Below, in pieces: positions 27,205 through 35,674 of a stretch of DNA of 64,000 nt. The notes below the pieces were generated by a model. The model saw only the letters and a program-made list of their open reading frames with translations. It was not told the DNA's origin and did not search any database. The first letter of the stretch is position 1, and each line of letters begins with the position of its first letter. Origin of the DNA: Alicyclobacillus sp. ALC3 (GTDB lineage Bacteria > Bacillota > Bacilli > Alicyclobacillales > Alicyclobacillaceae). A program made the position numbers and the translations under genes. The stretch is from NCBI RefSeq assembly GCF_028751195.1, contig NZ_CP066784.1, positions 4,526,001 to 4,590,000 of the forward strand. Direction: 5' to 3'.

Positions 27205-27750
27205 ATGAAAATGCTCTCCATCGATGATCTGATTTACGATCAGAAGCGATCCACCTCTCTGCGAATTCAACACTGGCTCCACATAGAATTGTTTTCATGG
27301 CAATGGTGGCTGATGGTCATCGTGTGGTTTGGTTCAGTCCTTTTATGGTGGCGGCTGGCTGATAAAAAGCGAATCAAGGAACTTTTGTTGTACGGTTTTA
27401 TGAGCGCATGCGTGATTACCCTCTTGGACGATATCGGGAGTGAGCTTGGGGCATGGGGATACGGATACAACGTGATTCCAGTGTTTAACCGCTTGATGCC
27501 AGTCGATTTTGGCGTACTGTCGGTCGCCTACATGTTGACGTATCAAGTGTTCAAGCCTTGGAAACTTTTCATCGCCGGCCATATCCTCTTGGCATTCGTG
27601 TTGGCTTTTGTAGCGGAACCCTTTGCCAAACACTCTGGCGTTTACATTCAACACGGCTGGAGCAATGTGTACTCGTTCCCAATCTATATCGCCATGCCCA
27701 TCGTGCTGAGGCTCATTATGGAACAACTGTTCCGTGTAGAAAATCGGTAA
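27205..27750 (+). CDS. CBO0543-family membrane protein, copy 1
   Basis: A 181-residue integral membrane protein with about five hydrophobic segments. It starts MKMLSIDDLIYDQKRSTSLR, then FSWQWWLMVIVWFGSVLLWWRLADKKR, LLYGFMSACVITLLDDIGSELGAWGYGYNVIPVFNRLMPVDFGVLSVAYMLTYQ. The LLDDIGxxxGxWxY and P..D pattern is typical of CBO0543 proteins, a Firmicutes family of unknown role. It is followed closely by a second member, and a third, broken one lies at 32.6 kb. The start is supported only by a weak AGGA. Confidence 0.72.
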   Translation: MKMLSIDDLIYDQKRSTSLRIQHWLHIELFSWQWWLMVIVWFGSVLLWWRLADKKRIKELLLYGFMSACVITLLDDIGSELGAWGYGYNVIPVFNRLMPVDFGVLSVAYMLTYQVFKPWKLFIAGHILLAFVLAFVAEPFAKHSGVYIQHGWSNVYSFPIYIAMPIVLRLIMEQLFRVENR

Positions 27751-27902
27751 CCCTCACTCCGCAGGCTTCTCCCCTTCATGCGTGACCAATGACACCCATA
27801 CGCTGGCAAGGAGATTTTAACCTCCTTTGCTTAGAGCTGAATCGAATACGATACATTGGTCAAAACCAGTATTACAATTTCCAAGATCAGAGGAGCGGGA
27901 AG

Positions 27903-28418
27903 ATGTTTCACGTCGTTGCCAGTTTGGCTTGGCTTTTGGCTGCATGGAAATGGGGAGACCGGCGGAATTGGCGGCAGTATTATTCCACCATACAATTTAT
28001 TATCATTGGCGATTTGCTCTACAACCTCTTCGCAGACGAGCACCCAATGTGGCGATATGCACCCACACCCATCCTACCGAGCCATACTACGACAAACCTG
28101 CTGGTCATTTTTGTGATTTATCCTGCGGTAGGGTTGCTGTTTTTAAGTCATTTTCCCGGCAAGAGCATATTGAAGCAAGCAAGCTACTTTCTCGCTTGGG
28201 CGGGGCTTTGGTCCAGTGTTGAGTGGATCACGTGGCTACTACACTTGATCACCTATCACAACAGATGGAGTTTTTGGTACTCGATTCTGTTCAACGTAAT
28301 GACCTTTTTTACGCTGCGCCTTCATTATCGGAACCCTCCCTGGGCTTGGCTCATGTCAGGCATTGTGATAGGTCTCCTTCTGTTCCACTTCCGAGTTCCC
28401 ATAGGCACGTCAAAATGA
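27903..28418 (+). CDS. CBO0543-family membrane protein, copy 2
   Basis: A 171-residue membrane protein, MFHVVASLAWLLAAWKWGDR, with later segments FIIIGDLLYNLFADEHPMWRY, NLLVIFVIYPAVGLLFLSHFPG and FLAWAGLWSSVEWITWLLHLITYHNRWSFWYSILFNVMTFFTLRLHY. It matches the same family as the gene before it, with the conserved GDxxYNL and YHNxWxxWYS features. I choose the ATG at 27903 because AGAGGAGC precedes it; an upstream ATG at 27789 adds a non-conserved soluble stretch. Function unknown. Both copies are probably cotranscribed. Confidence 0.7.
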   Translation: MFHVVASLAWLLAAWKWGDRRNWRQYYSTIQFIIIGDLLYNLFADEHPMWRYAPTPILPSHTTTNLLVIFVIYPAVGLLFLSHFPGKSILKQASYFLAWAGLWSSVEWITWLLHLITYHNRWSFWYSILFNVMTFFTLRLHYRNPPWAWLMSGIVIGLLLFHFRVPIGTSK

Positions 28419-28593
28419 TTATCGACTGAGGCACCTTGAGATGCCAGTGTGCCCAGACCGAATAGCCATTGGTCAATCGTCTATCCCAGGTAACTGACAT
28501 CAAACATACTGTGATGGAAGTCAGCCGATGACCTTAAAATGACCCACCCATCACCTTGACCTGATCCGCCCTGAGGGGCTTGGAGGCGAGACC

Positions 28594-28920
28594 ATGAACT
28601 TCATGAAAACTTTACGACTCGGCTCCACGGTCGTGAGCATGGCTAGAGATCCGAATGTCCACTTCTTGGCCAGAGGTGCTTGGGGAGGGATGAAGCGGCT
28701 GGGTGGCATGATGTTTAAGAAAAAATCTGCTTCAAAGAGCACCGTTTCTCAGGCATCGCCCGCAACAATTCAACCTGATGCGTCTGAGCGTCCTTCAAAG
28801 GTGGCGAAGCGTCGTAGCCATATGCACGCTAAGCATAGCTCTTCACCAAAGTCGAGGATACGGAAGCGAAGCACAAAAGCTCGCAGCAAGTCGTCTTCCA
28901 AACGTAAACCTGCTTCTTAG
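28594..28920 (+). CDS. Small, very basic protein of unknown function
   Basis: A 108-residue protein, MNFMKTLRLGSTVVSMARDP at the start, then GAWGGMKRLGGMMFKKKSASK and a long Ser/Lys/Arg-rich tail (RSRIRKRSTK-like repeats of KR, SS and KS). GGAGG lies 7 nt before the ATG. The glycine-rich hydrophobic middle and basic tail suggest a membrane- or nucleic-acid-associated spore or surface protein, but I recognise no family. It stands alone between the CBO0543 genes and the inverted 2Duf fragment. Confidence 0.6.
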   Translation: MNFMKTLRLGSTVVSMARDPNVHFLARGAWGGMKRLGGMMFKKKSASKSTVSQASPATIQPDASERPSKVAKRRSHMHAKHSSSPKSRIRKRSTKARSKSSSKRKPAS

Positions 28921-28953
28921 ATGGCTTAAAATCCGTCACATCAGTGGAGCGGA

Positions 28954-29709
28954 CTATTCCCGAAGATAAGGCTCCGTACGTTGAATAAGTTCCTTGAGTG
29001 CTGCCGCATCAAGGGCATAGGCTTCCTTTGCGGCTGGATCCTCCGTTTGAAGAGCAAACATTTCCATGTCGGCCTGCGCTTTCTTCAAAGTGGCGGCTAC
29101 TAAGGGGCGTACTTTTATCTTCGCCTGTTTGATATCGTCAGCAAACAGGTCAACATATACACTGCCCTTGGCATCAATTTGAGCCAGGAAAACGTCACGA
29201 AATTCCATCGCTCCCTGCTTCATCAATTCCCCAAGAAGCCATTCTTTGGTATACCCCAGATAATCTAGCGTGCGTTCCATCACATCACCGTCGATCACGA
29301 CGATACGAGGTTCCGTTTCATTCACGACCAATGTTCCTTGCATCCTTGCCGTGATCGGTTGATCCTCTGTTTTCTTGAGCACACTCACTTTTCCGTTTGT
29401 TTCAAGCACAGCAAATTCCACATGGGCCAAATTAAACAGATTTTTTTCCCTCAAAAGTTGCATCATGTCGCCGACCGTCATGTGTTCCCGATGCAAATTC
29501 TCCTGAAGGATTTTTCCCTGCTGAATGAGAACTGTCGGCCCACCGTTGATAAATCGACGGAACCAGTATGATTGTTTGCTGATCCAGTTAAGCATCAAGG
29601 GAATTACCGTCCATACGATCAGCCCCTGTATTGCTGTGGTTAGGTTCTGATTCTTGTCGATTGACAAACTCCCAGCAATATTCCCAATAGTAATGCCGAC
29701 AATATAATC
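28954..29709 (-). pseudogene. DUF421+DUF1657 membrane protein (2Duf/YetF-like), remaining part
   Basis: Read leftward from the edge of copy Y: DYIVGITIGNIAGSLSIDKNQNLTTAIQGLIVWTVIPLML, then YWFRRFINGGPTVLIQQGKILQENLHREHMTVGDMMQLLRE, the cytoplasmic DUF421 domain. The C-terminal 55 residues, VAATLKKAQADMEMFALQTEDPAAKEAYALDAAALKELIQ, are a fused DUF1657 domain. Proteins of this make-up (2Duf) strengthen spore resistance in other Bacillales. The N-terminal helix is at 24402-24507. With the intervening segment turned back and copy X removed the gene is whole, so the damage is due only to the IS and the inversion. Confidence 0.87.
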
Positions 29710-31166
29710 GAGCGTTTTGCAGATTCATAAGCCCTTGCAGGGCAAGGGATGAGAGGGCATAAAAAAGGACTTCACCCCAACTTGGAGAAGATTTCAAGTG
29801 ACCAAACAAGAAACTCTCAAGGAGGGAAGTCCACTTGTATCTTCTCCAAAAGCCCCTGTTTTCCTTTGAGCAATGGTTAGAAATTGAGTCCAGTGAGCGA
29901 TTGGGTCTGTTCTTTACAGCACTCGACCTTGAACCCTACGCCAACAAATTGAAAAGTGCGTCACCCCATGGCGCCAAGCCCATCAATCGAGAAGCAATTT
30001 TACGTGCTCTGCTGGCGGCTCCATTGGAAGGCATATCGACGTTCACTCGTCTCCATCAACAGCTGGACAGAGACCTAAGATTTCGGTATCAGTGCGGCTT
30101 TCGATTGGATGAGCGGGCACCATCAATTGCCACACTGAGTCGGGTGTTCCAGGCTGTGGTTGAAAAGGAACTTGCGCAGGAACTCTTCACTGACCTGGTC
30201 AATCAGTGCAGAGAGTCTGGCATCATCAATGGTGAGCATATCGCAATCGACAGCACGGCGATTGGCGCCTACGAGAAAAAGTGCCAAAGTCACGCAGTCA
30301 GCATACCGGCGATGCCAATTGGGGTGCGAAGTACGATACCTTCGGTAACAAGCTAACGTGGTTCGGGTACAAGGTCCACCTTGCCGTGGATACTGCCAGC
30401 GAACTGCCGGTTGTCTTGGATGTTACGCCTGCCAACGTATACGACGGTGAAATGGCGGTACCGTTGATGAAGAAAATCCATGAACACGGTTGGCGATTCA
30501 AGTTCGTCATGATGGATGCCGGATACGACCAGGTCAAGAACTACGAAGCTGCTCGCAGTTACGGTGCGCAGGCAATCATCGCAATGAATAAGCGAGGCGA
30601 GAAGGAGCCGCCAGCCGGGATGGCTTCGGACGGAACACCTCGTTGCTCGATGGGATACGACATGGTTTACTGGGGCGCAGACAGTGATCGATTAAAGTTC
30701 CGTTGCCCACACGCCGTTGGAAAAATAGACTGCCCACTTGGGATTGCAACTTGCTCGGACTCCAATTATGGAATGGTGGTCAAGAAGATCGCCGAAGATG
30801 TCCGGCGTTACTCAAATCCCCACCGAAACACGAGAGGTTGGAAGGAACTCTATAACGAGCGAACATCCGTTGAACCTGCAACTCCCGGATCAAAGAACAT
30901 TTCACGATGAACGACATGCATCTGCGAGGCATCCGGAAAGTTACGGCTTACGCTTACATCAATGCAATTGTCTTACTGGCATCAGCGGTGGCTGCGAACG
31001 TAGCACGCAGTATGACGAAGAGTGCCTGAGGCGAGATGAACGCTAGATATCGACATAGCGAGCCTACCACGAAGGTGCGCTAAATACATAAAATGTAATT
31101 TATGTCCGTTACGCCACCATCAAATCGATTTTTCCTTCGTTCAAATCGTCATTCTGCAAAACGCTC
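29710..31166 (+). mobile_element. DDE-type insertion sequence (IS1182/IS5-like), copy Y
   Basis: A 1457-bp inverted copy of the element at 24508-25965, with the same terminal repeat GAGCGTTTTGCAGA and AATC on both sides at present. It is one base shorter than copy X because of a deletion in the transposase gene. Together X and Y are 1.46-kb inverted repeats around a 3.7-kb segment, able to recombine and invert it. Confidence 0.88.
29835..31029 (+). pseudogene. DDE transposase of copy Y, with an extra frameshift
   Basis: Same two-frame layout as in copy X: DUF772 region and first Asp in frame 1 (29835-30356), catalytic core in frame 2 from the GAAAAAG site. In addition, at about 30874 the sequence GAACCTGCAAC lacks one G found in copy X (GAACGCTGCAAC), so frame 2 ends early at 30910 after ERTSVEPATPG and loses the catalytic Glu region. 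The lost part, MNDMHLRGIRKVTAYAYINA, continues in another frame to 31029. Copy Y cannot supply its own transposase, although copy X could act on it. Confidence 0.82.
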
Positions 31167-31351
31167 AATCAAGTGATTAATGTTCAATTGACCTCTGGAG
31201 GAAATTAGAAACAAACCCCGAATAAAAGACACGAAGAGACAAATTAGGCGTTCTTCTCGTGTAGGGAGACGTTCCGGGGCAGGTACAGCAGGTAAGTCGC
31301 CTCTTCGTCATTTTGGCGGAGAGGTTTTTATGATGGGTGGGGGTGTTTTAG

Positions 31352-32341
31352 GTGAATGCAAATATCTTGCGTGCGTTCTGTCACCGCTCTCGCGAGTGGT
31401 CAAGGGCCACAAGGGGCATGGAATTATTCCAAATGGCCGCCATAGATTTACGAAGGTTCGCTGACGCTGACGCTGACTCTGGATTTTTTGTATATCGAAA
31501 ACGAGTTCTGACAAACGGCGTAACTCCGCAAACTCCGACTGTGTACGCATCGTGGGGCGTGTTTGCAAGCGATGAAAAACGATTGCAAACCGATGTTGAC
31601 CAAGCCCTAGGTCAGATGGAGTTGCTACATCCGCTCATGGAACGGTGGCTGCTTATAGAAGATATGCCACCCGATTTACAAGAGGCGTGGAAAGGGTATG
31701 GGTTACTCGAAGTGGGCGTCTGGCCGCTTGTATCACGGGAACAGATGAACGGGGCGATTATAGTGGCCCGAACCAAACCCACGTCAGGTCGGCTCACAAT
31801 AGAGACAGGGACAGCCCTGATGGATTCGTGTGCGGCTTGCCCTAGACTTGATACTGACTGGAAGGATCGCCGAAGAGGCGAGTCAGCGTGACCTCCTTAG
31901 GGATTGTTCAACCGCAGAGGTTTAGAAGCACGACTCCCTCAATTACTACAAGATTGCGAGGCTTCCGGCAACCAGCTTGTGTTTGGTTTGCTCGATATGG
32001 ATGACCTGAAACAGGTTAATGACACCGAAGGTCATCCGTCGGGGGACAATGCACTGCGGCAAATAGCTGGTATCATTAGTCGGAACGTACGAGTTGGTGA
32101 TCTGGTGGCTCGATTTGGTGGAGATGAGTTTGCCGTGCTCATGCAGTACGACAAGGCCGACGCATTTGCCGCTATGGAAAGGATTCGGCGGGCAGTTGAG
32201 GAACAGTCGGACGGGCTTTCGGTTAGTGTAGGAGGGGCCGTTTGGGGAATCGAAGGCGACTCCTTGGAGGAATGCTATGCGATAGCCGATGAACGGTTGT
32301 ACGACTGTAAGCGGCTTGCAAAGGGCAATATGAGCGTATAG
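31352..32341 (+). pseudogene. Diguanylate cyclase (GGDEF) with GAF-like N-terminal domain, frameshifted
   Basis: Frame 1 (GTG at 31352 to about 31840) encodes a sensor-like domain, VYASWGVFASDEKRLQTDVDQALGQMELLHPLMERWLL and EVGVWPLVSREQMNGAIIVART. A short second frame gives LILTGRIAEEASQRDLL, and a third, from about 31893, GLFNRRGLEARLPQLLQ, then LLDMDDLKQVND and ARFGGDEFAVLMQYD with an intact GGDEF motif. Two single-base changes separate them. The enzyme would make cyclic di-GMP. The active-site motif is intact, so decay is recent or the shifts are errors. It stands alone after IS copy Y. Confidence 0.75.
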
Positions 32342-32399
32342 ATTTCACGAGAAGAACTCGGTAAACTGGAGATATATTGCAGTGGACGGCGGTGACGTG

Positions 32400-32579
32400 A
32401 TGAGTTTGACAGATGAGTTGAGAGTATATTGTATCCAATGTAGGCAGTTGCGCGAGAAAAATGACCTTCATCGAGTTTTTCAGACAGGGTTTCATCAGAG
32501 CAATGGTGTGAACTATCACATGGCTACCTGCAACACATTATGTGATTCCCATAAAATGGTCGGTGGGGGGTACGCCTAA
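32400..32579 (+). CDS. Small cysteine-containing protein, unknown
   Basis: A possible 59-residue protein, MSLTDELRVYCIQCRQLREK, then VNYHMATCNTLCDSHKMVGGGYA. The CxxC and CxxxC pairs suggest a small zinc-binding fold. The ATG at 32400 follows GGCGGTGAC. I recognise no family and the gene call is tentative. Confidence 0.4.
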   Translation: MSLTDELRVYCIQCRQLREKNDLHRVFQTGFHQSNGVNYHMATCNTLCDSHKMVGGGYA

Positions 32580-32625
32580 CCCTCGCAGTACAGAGTAGTT
32601 TTCGTGCCCCAAGGCAGTCGGAACT

Positions 32626-33149
32626 ATGCTGCTGAATATCGCGCTCGGTTTCATTCTGCCTTGGTTTCTTGGTGTCTTTCTCTATCGCAATCATCCTCTA
32701 ACAGTCCTCACATAACAGTCCTCACAGTGGCCCCTTTTGCCTCCGTTGTATCATTCTTGATTAACGCTGTTGGATTCGGCTTGGAATGGTGGAATCTGGC
32801 CCCATACACGCGCATAGAGACGTTTTCTGCATTGCCGCTCAACATGGGCTTGTATCCGGTTCTAGGGTGCTGGTGCATTGTGTTGATTCGGCGATTCGGA
32901 AGGTCAATGCTTCTGTTACTGATTTTCTCAATAGGTACAACACTGCTCGAAGGCTTTGCCGTTTTACTGGGACATGCTAGCTACGGAAACGGCTGGAACC
33001 TCGCGTGGACATTCATTTCGTGCTTGGTTGCATATGTGGCCTTGTATCAGTTTTACACGCCCGTTCGGCATGTGTTGACGGAAGTCTGGTCAAAATACGA
33101 GGCGTCGACTCGGTTCGACAAATGGTCGAACTCAAAGCTGATACGATAA
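32626..33149 (+). pseudogene. CBO0543-family membrane protein, copy 3, broken by a 14-bp tandem duplication
   Basis: From the ATG at 32626 the frame reads MLLNIALGFILPWFLGVFLY, then RNHPLTVLT and a TAA. A second frame picks up as TVAPFASVVSFLINAVGFGLEWWNLAPYTRIETFSALPLNMGLYPVLGCW and runs to 33149 with the family features (GYGNGWN-like HASYGNGWNLAWTFISC). The break is a direct repeat of 14 bp, AACAGTCCTCACAT/G, at 32700-32727; removing one unit joins the frames as HPLTVLTVAPFASVV. It is the third member of this family in 5.5 kb. The function is unknown. Confidence 0.78.
32700..32727 (+). repeat. 14-bp tandem duplication inside a coding frame
   Basis: Two adjacent units, AACAGTCCTCACAT and AACAGTCCTCACAG. 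The length is not a multiple of 3 and the junction creates the TAA that ends the first frame. Slipped-strand loss of one unit would restore the gene. Confidence 0.85.
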
Positions 33150-33188
33150 GTCGGTACCAAACAAATACCGAGTAAATGGGGTAAGGTT

Positions 33189-33338
33189 TTGGGGGATTTA
33201 TCACCAAGAGAGTATGTTTTGATGCGCCTAAAGGAAGCAAAACTGCCGATAGATGTTGTCCAAAGGATTCTGAAGCAGCTTGGATTCGATGAACTATCGG
33301 ACGACGAACGGGAGAAAATTTTGAATAATGAAGGCTGA
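33189..33338 (+). CDS. Small hypothetical protein
   Basis: A possible 49-residue protein from a TTG start with GGGGTAAGG upstream. It reads GDLSPREYVLMRLKEAKLPI, then DVVQRILKQLGFDELSDDER, amphipathic helices with mixed charge. It lies 40 nt after the broken CBO0543 gene. No family recognised; coding is likely from the helix pattern but not proven. Confidence 0.4.
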   Translation: MGDLSPREYVLMRLKEAKLPIDVVQRILKQLGFDELSDDEREKILNNEG

Positions 33339-33463
33339 CTACGAGTTGCACACATGGTGGATGTGAATCCCTGAACGCCCTTTCGGCCACGGTCACTTTA
33401 AGGACGTTCGGAGTTTAAAATTGACTGCACCCTGATAAGGTTTACTTGGTAAAGTATCAGTGA

Positions 33464-33892
33464 TCAGGGAGATTCAAAGGGATGCCTGTGTTGTTGAAAG
33501 CACCCCTGATAGGGAATCTTTTCAACAGGATATGCCTTTCTCCCACAACTACACCACATAGACGGATATGGACATTCAGAAGCATGTTCCTTCCCGCACT
33601 CGCAAACGTAGCGGGTTGCAGGTATCACTTTAAGAACCGTGGTCACGCTACTGTCGATTGGCTCGGCCTGTTCAGGAGTCCACGTTGGCGGCATCAATTG
33701 GACGCCGTTCTCGTGGAAGGGGAACTGAACAATGATGCGACCGTTTTCCGTTTCACATTTGCGCCATTTTCCGTAATACTTGATCACGTTGCGAGGTGAT
33801 GCGGATTCGACGTAATAGACGAAATCTGTGTTTCGTCCGTCCTGAGGATGCCCAACAATCCTGTACCATTTGAAAAGTTGATGTTTGCCCAC
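33464..33892 (-). CDS. Hypothetical protein with C-terminal cysteine pairs
   Basis: A 142-residue protein starting at GTG 33892 with GGAGGG 7 nt upstream. It has FVYYVESASPRNVIKYYGKWRKCETENGRIIVQFPFHENG, rich in aromatic and charged residues, and near the C-terminus RYVCECGKEHASECPYPSMWCSCGRKAYP, in which CxC, C and CxC could bind zinc. I recognise no family. It is well separated from its neighbours and its codon pattern is consistent with real coding. Orientation is opposite to the genes before it. Confidence 0.6.
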   Translation of the reverse strand: MGKHQLFKWYRIVGHPQDGRNTDFVYYVESASPRNVIKYYGKWRKCETENGRIIVQFPFHENGVQLMPPTWTPEQAEPIDSSVTTVLKVIPATRYVCECGKEHASECPYPSMWCSCGRKAYPVEKIPYQGCFQQHRHPFESP

Positions 33893-34502
33893 TCACATCC
33901 CTCCCGCGCCATCGCGTGTTTCGAAAATTTTCTATCAAGTATGTGTGGACAATTTTAACATATGCACAAGCCGATTGGGATAACCTTCACATAGTTCTGG
34001 GGTTCGAGGTGATTTGCATCGCATCACGACCAACCGCTGCTGTCGTCACGCATCGACATACTTTTTGCAACGTCTATGGTATTGTTAGTGCATCACCCTT
34101 ACCCCATTTTTGGGATTCGCACGTTGTCTGCGAGTCCCACTTTTTATGATGTCTAGTCATGCCCGACAAACTGTGCATCGGCTGTTTCAGTTCATCCTAG
34201 AGACGTCCGTTGCACATCCCCTATTGTTACTGACTAGAAACCATAGCCATGTCTTATGGTACGTCCGGAGTTTCATTCGGCTTTACGCACTTTGGAAGCG
34301 TGCAAACTCTGTTAGTTCTCCGTCGCCGATTTGAACCGTGTGTTTACTCCTACACATTGAGAATCATGTGTGTGCCCATTACCCTCACGTGTCAGCATAT
34401 CACCTTTCCACGCGATTTCACTTGTGGAGCCTCTAACTTTCATTCTGAAACGTGGAGGGCAGACAGTGGGTTGAAGCGTTTCTGAAGCGAAATACAGAAA
34501 AT
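33893..34502. other. Long gene-poor stretch
   Basis: About 600 bp without a supported gene. Short open frames here show no family pattern and poor starts. The only clear structure is the terminator-like hairpin at 34111-34145. It may be the remains of a lost gene. Confidence 0.5.
34111..34145 (+). terminator. Rho-independent terminator-like hairpin
   Basis: TGGGATTCGCA (34111-34121), loop CGTTGTC, TGCGAGTCCCA (34129-34139, one G-T pair), then CTTTTT. It fits a plus-strand transcript, but no plus-strand gene ends just before it. Confidence 0.65.
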
Positions 34503-34865
34503 TCACACCCGCAGAATCACCCATATAAAAAAACAACCTAATCCCAAAGAACTCGCAAGATAGGCGGCTGCCATCCATCTGTTCGTCCGCATCAAGTGCA
34601 TTGTTTCATAAGACATGGTGGAGAAGGTCGTAAACCCGCCGCAGAACCCAGTGCCAAGCAGCAACCACCACATGGTGTCATGTTGATGCCACCAAAAGTC
34701 CTTGAATACAAGGCCAAGGAAACAAGAACCGACGACATTGATGAACCATGTGCCCCACGGAAAGGATGATTCAGATATGCGTGAAATCCATCGTCCTACG
34801 TGATAACGAATCAACGATCCCGCTGCTGCACCTACTCCAACATACACATCATAGATGGCCGTCAT
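34503..34865 (-). CDS. crcB: Fluoride channel subunit CrcB/FluC, second of pair
   Basis: A 120-residue four-helix membrane protein. It shows GAAAGSLIRYHVGRWI, GTWFINVVGSCFLGLVF with the conserved Asn, and GFCGGFTTFSTMSYETMHLM, the signature of the Fluc fluoride channel. Fluc works as an antiparallel dimer that lets fluoride leave the cell. The gene overlaps the upstream crcB by 4 nt (ATGA), as in Bacillus-type pairs that form heterodimers. Expression depends on the fluoride riboswitch before the first gene. It matters in acid, where HF enters cells readily. Confidence 0.93.
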   Translation of the reverse strand: MTAIYDVYVGVGAAAGSLIRYHVGRWISRISESSFPWGTWFINVVGSCFLGLVFKDFWWHQHDTMWWLLLGTGFCGGFTTFSTMSYETMHLMRTNRWMAAAYLASSLGLGCFFIWVILRV

Positions 34866-35275
34866 TCGTATGCCTCCGTTGCATTGTGCGAATCCGACGT
34901 TTTATGTTTCGGAATGTTTACTAGGTGCGCAGCAAAATCTCCGAGATGAACAAGGGCCAACCCTCCAAGAACGGTTGCAAATAAATAACCGAGTGCCAAT
35001 TCAGGCTGGTGATTTGACAATTGCACTAGTTCCAGAGACATCGTTGAAAAAGTTGTGAATCCCCCAATCAGGCCAATACCAATACCTAGTCGAAGCCATT
35101 CAGAAATTCCCTTTTCAACCGCAAGGCCGTAAAAGAGCCCGAGCGTGAAAGAGCCTGTTAAATTGATGATCAGTGTCGCCAGCGGGAAGCCTGAGGATAG
35201 GTGAATCGTGCTTTCAAGAATGTGCCGGAGTATCCCTCCAACGGCCCCGAATAACAGAATGAACGTTGTCTTCAT
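34862..35275 (-). CDS. crcB: Fluoride channel subunit CrcB/FluC, first of pair
   Basis: A 137-residue membrane protein, LFGAVGGILRHILESTI, then GFPLATLIINLTGSFTLGLFYG and GLIGGFTTFSTMSLELVQL, the Fluc signature. It carries an extra charged C-terminal tail of about 20 residues (NIPKHKTSDSHNATEAYE) that the second subunit lacks. GGGGTG lies 8 nt before the ATG. It is the first gene behind a fluoride riboswitch with terminator and overlaps the second crcB by 4 nt. Two unlike subunits in one operon suggest a heterodimer with opposite topologies. Confidence 0.93.
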   Translation of the reverse strand: MKTTFILLFGAVGGILRHILESTIHLSSGFPLATLIINLTGSFTLGLFYGLAVEKGISEWLRLGIGIGLIGGFTTFSTMSLELVQLSNHQPELALGYLFATVLGGLALVHLGDFAAHLVNIPKHKTSDSHNATEAYE

Positions 35276-35306
35276 CGCCTTTACACCCCTTTGTCTTAAA
35301 AATCAA

Positions 35307-35390
35307 AATGGCTCCTACGAACAGAAAATCTGTCCGTAGGAGCCATTATCCATTGCAGGAAATTAAGGTGAGCCCCATCACCCAAAACAC
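35307..35390 (-). promoter_or_regulatory. Fluoride riboswitch (crcB motif) with transcription terminator
   Basis: On the minus strand GGGTGATGGGGCTCACC (35383-35367) is the first aptamer stem, and AATGGCTCCTACGG (35347-35334) the conserved 3' part that forms the pseudoknot. The 3' part is also the first arm of a strong terminator, AATGGCTCCTACG..CGTAGGAGCCATT (35347-35307), followed by TTTTGATTTTT. Fluoride binding should hold the 3' part in the aptamer and stop the terminator forming, turning the crcB pair on. Confidence 0.92.
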
Positions 35391-35401
35391 TCTCATGGGC
35401 G

Positions 35402-35407
35402 ATTATA
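35402..35407 (-). promoter_or_regulatory. Extended -10 promoter of the crcB operon
   Basis: TGGTATAAT on the minus strand, a perfect -10 with the TG extension, about 10-20 nt before the riboswitch aptamer. The -35 (TTCATA) is weak. Confidence 0.65.
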
Positions 35408-35674
35408 CCACGGTTCAGTGGGGAATATGAAGCGTAAAAATGAAAAGACCCCATGGTATCGTGCACCCATAGGAGTCATTAACCTGCGCGGTTGTTGAAG
35501 GCGAACTCCATCGCCTTTGCGTATTCCATTGTCTACTTTACATTATGCGTCGCTTCGTAAGATGACACAATTCGTCGGTTTAATCAGCAGAATGACCACT
35601 GTTGCGTGCTCCGGCATTTGAATGCGCGTACTTAGCAGAGGTATGCTTAGTGAAGTGGGAGGAGGTTCAATCTC

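Noticed and set aside
29706..31170. AATC on both sides of copy Y as proof that the present arrangement is the original one
   Set aside because: The exact in-frame restoration of the 2Duf-like gene after re-inversion is stronger evidence; AATC is the complement of the GATT target and can match by target preference.
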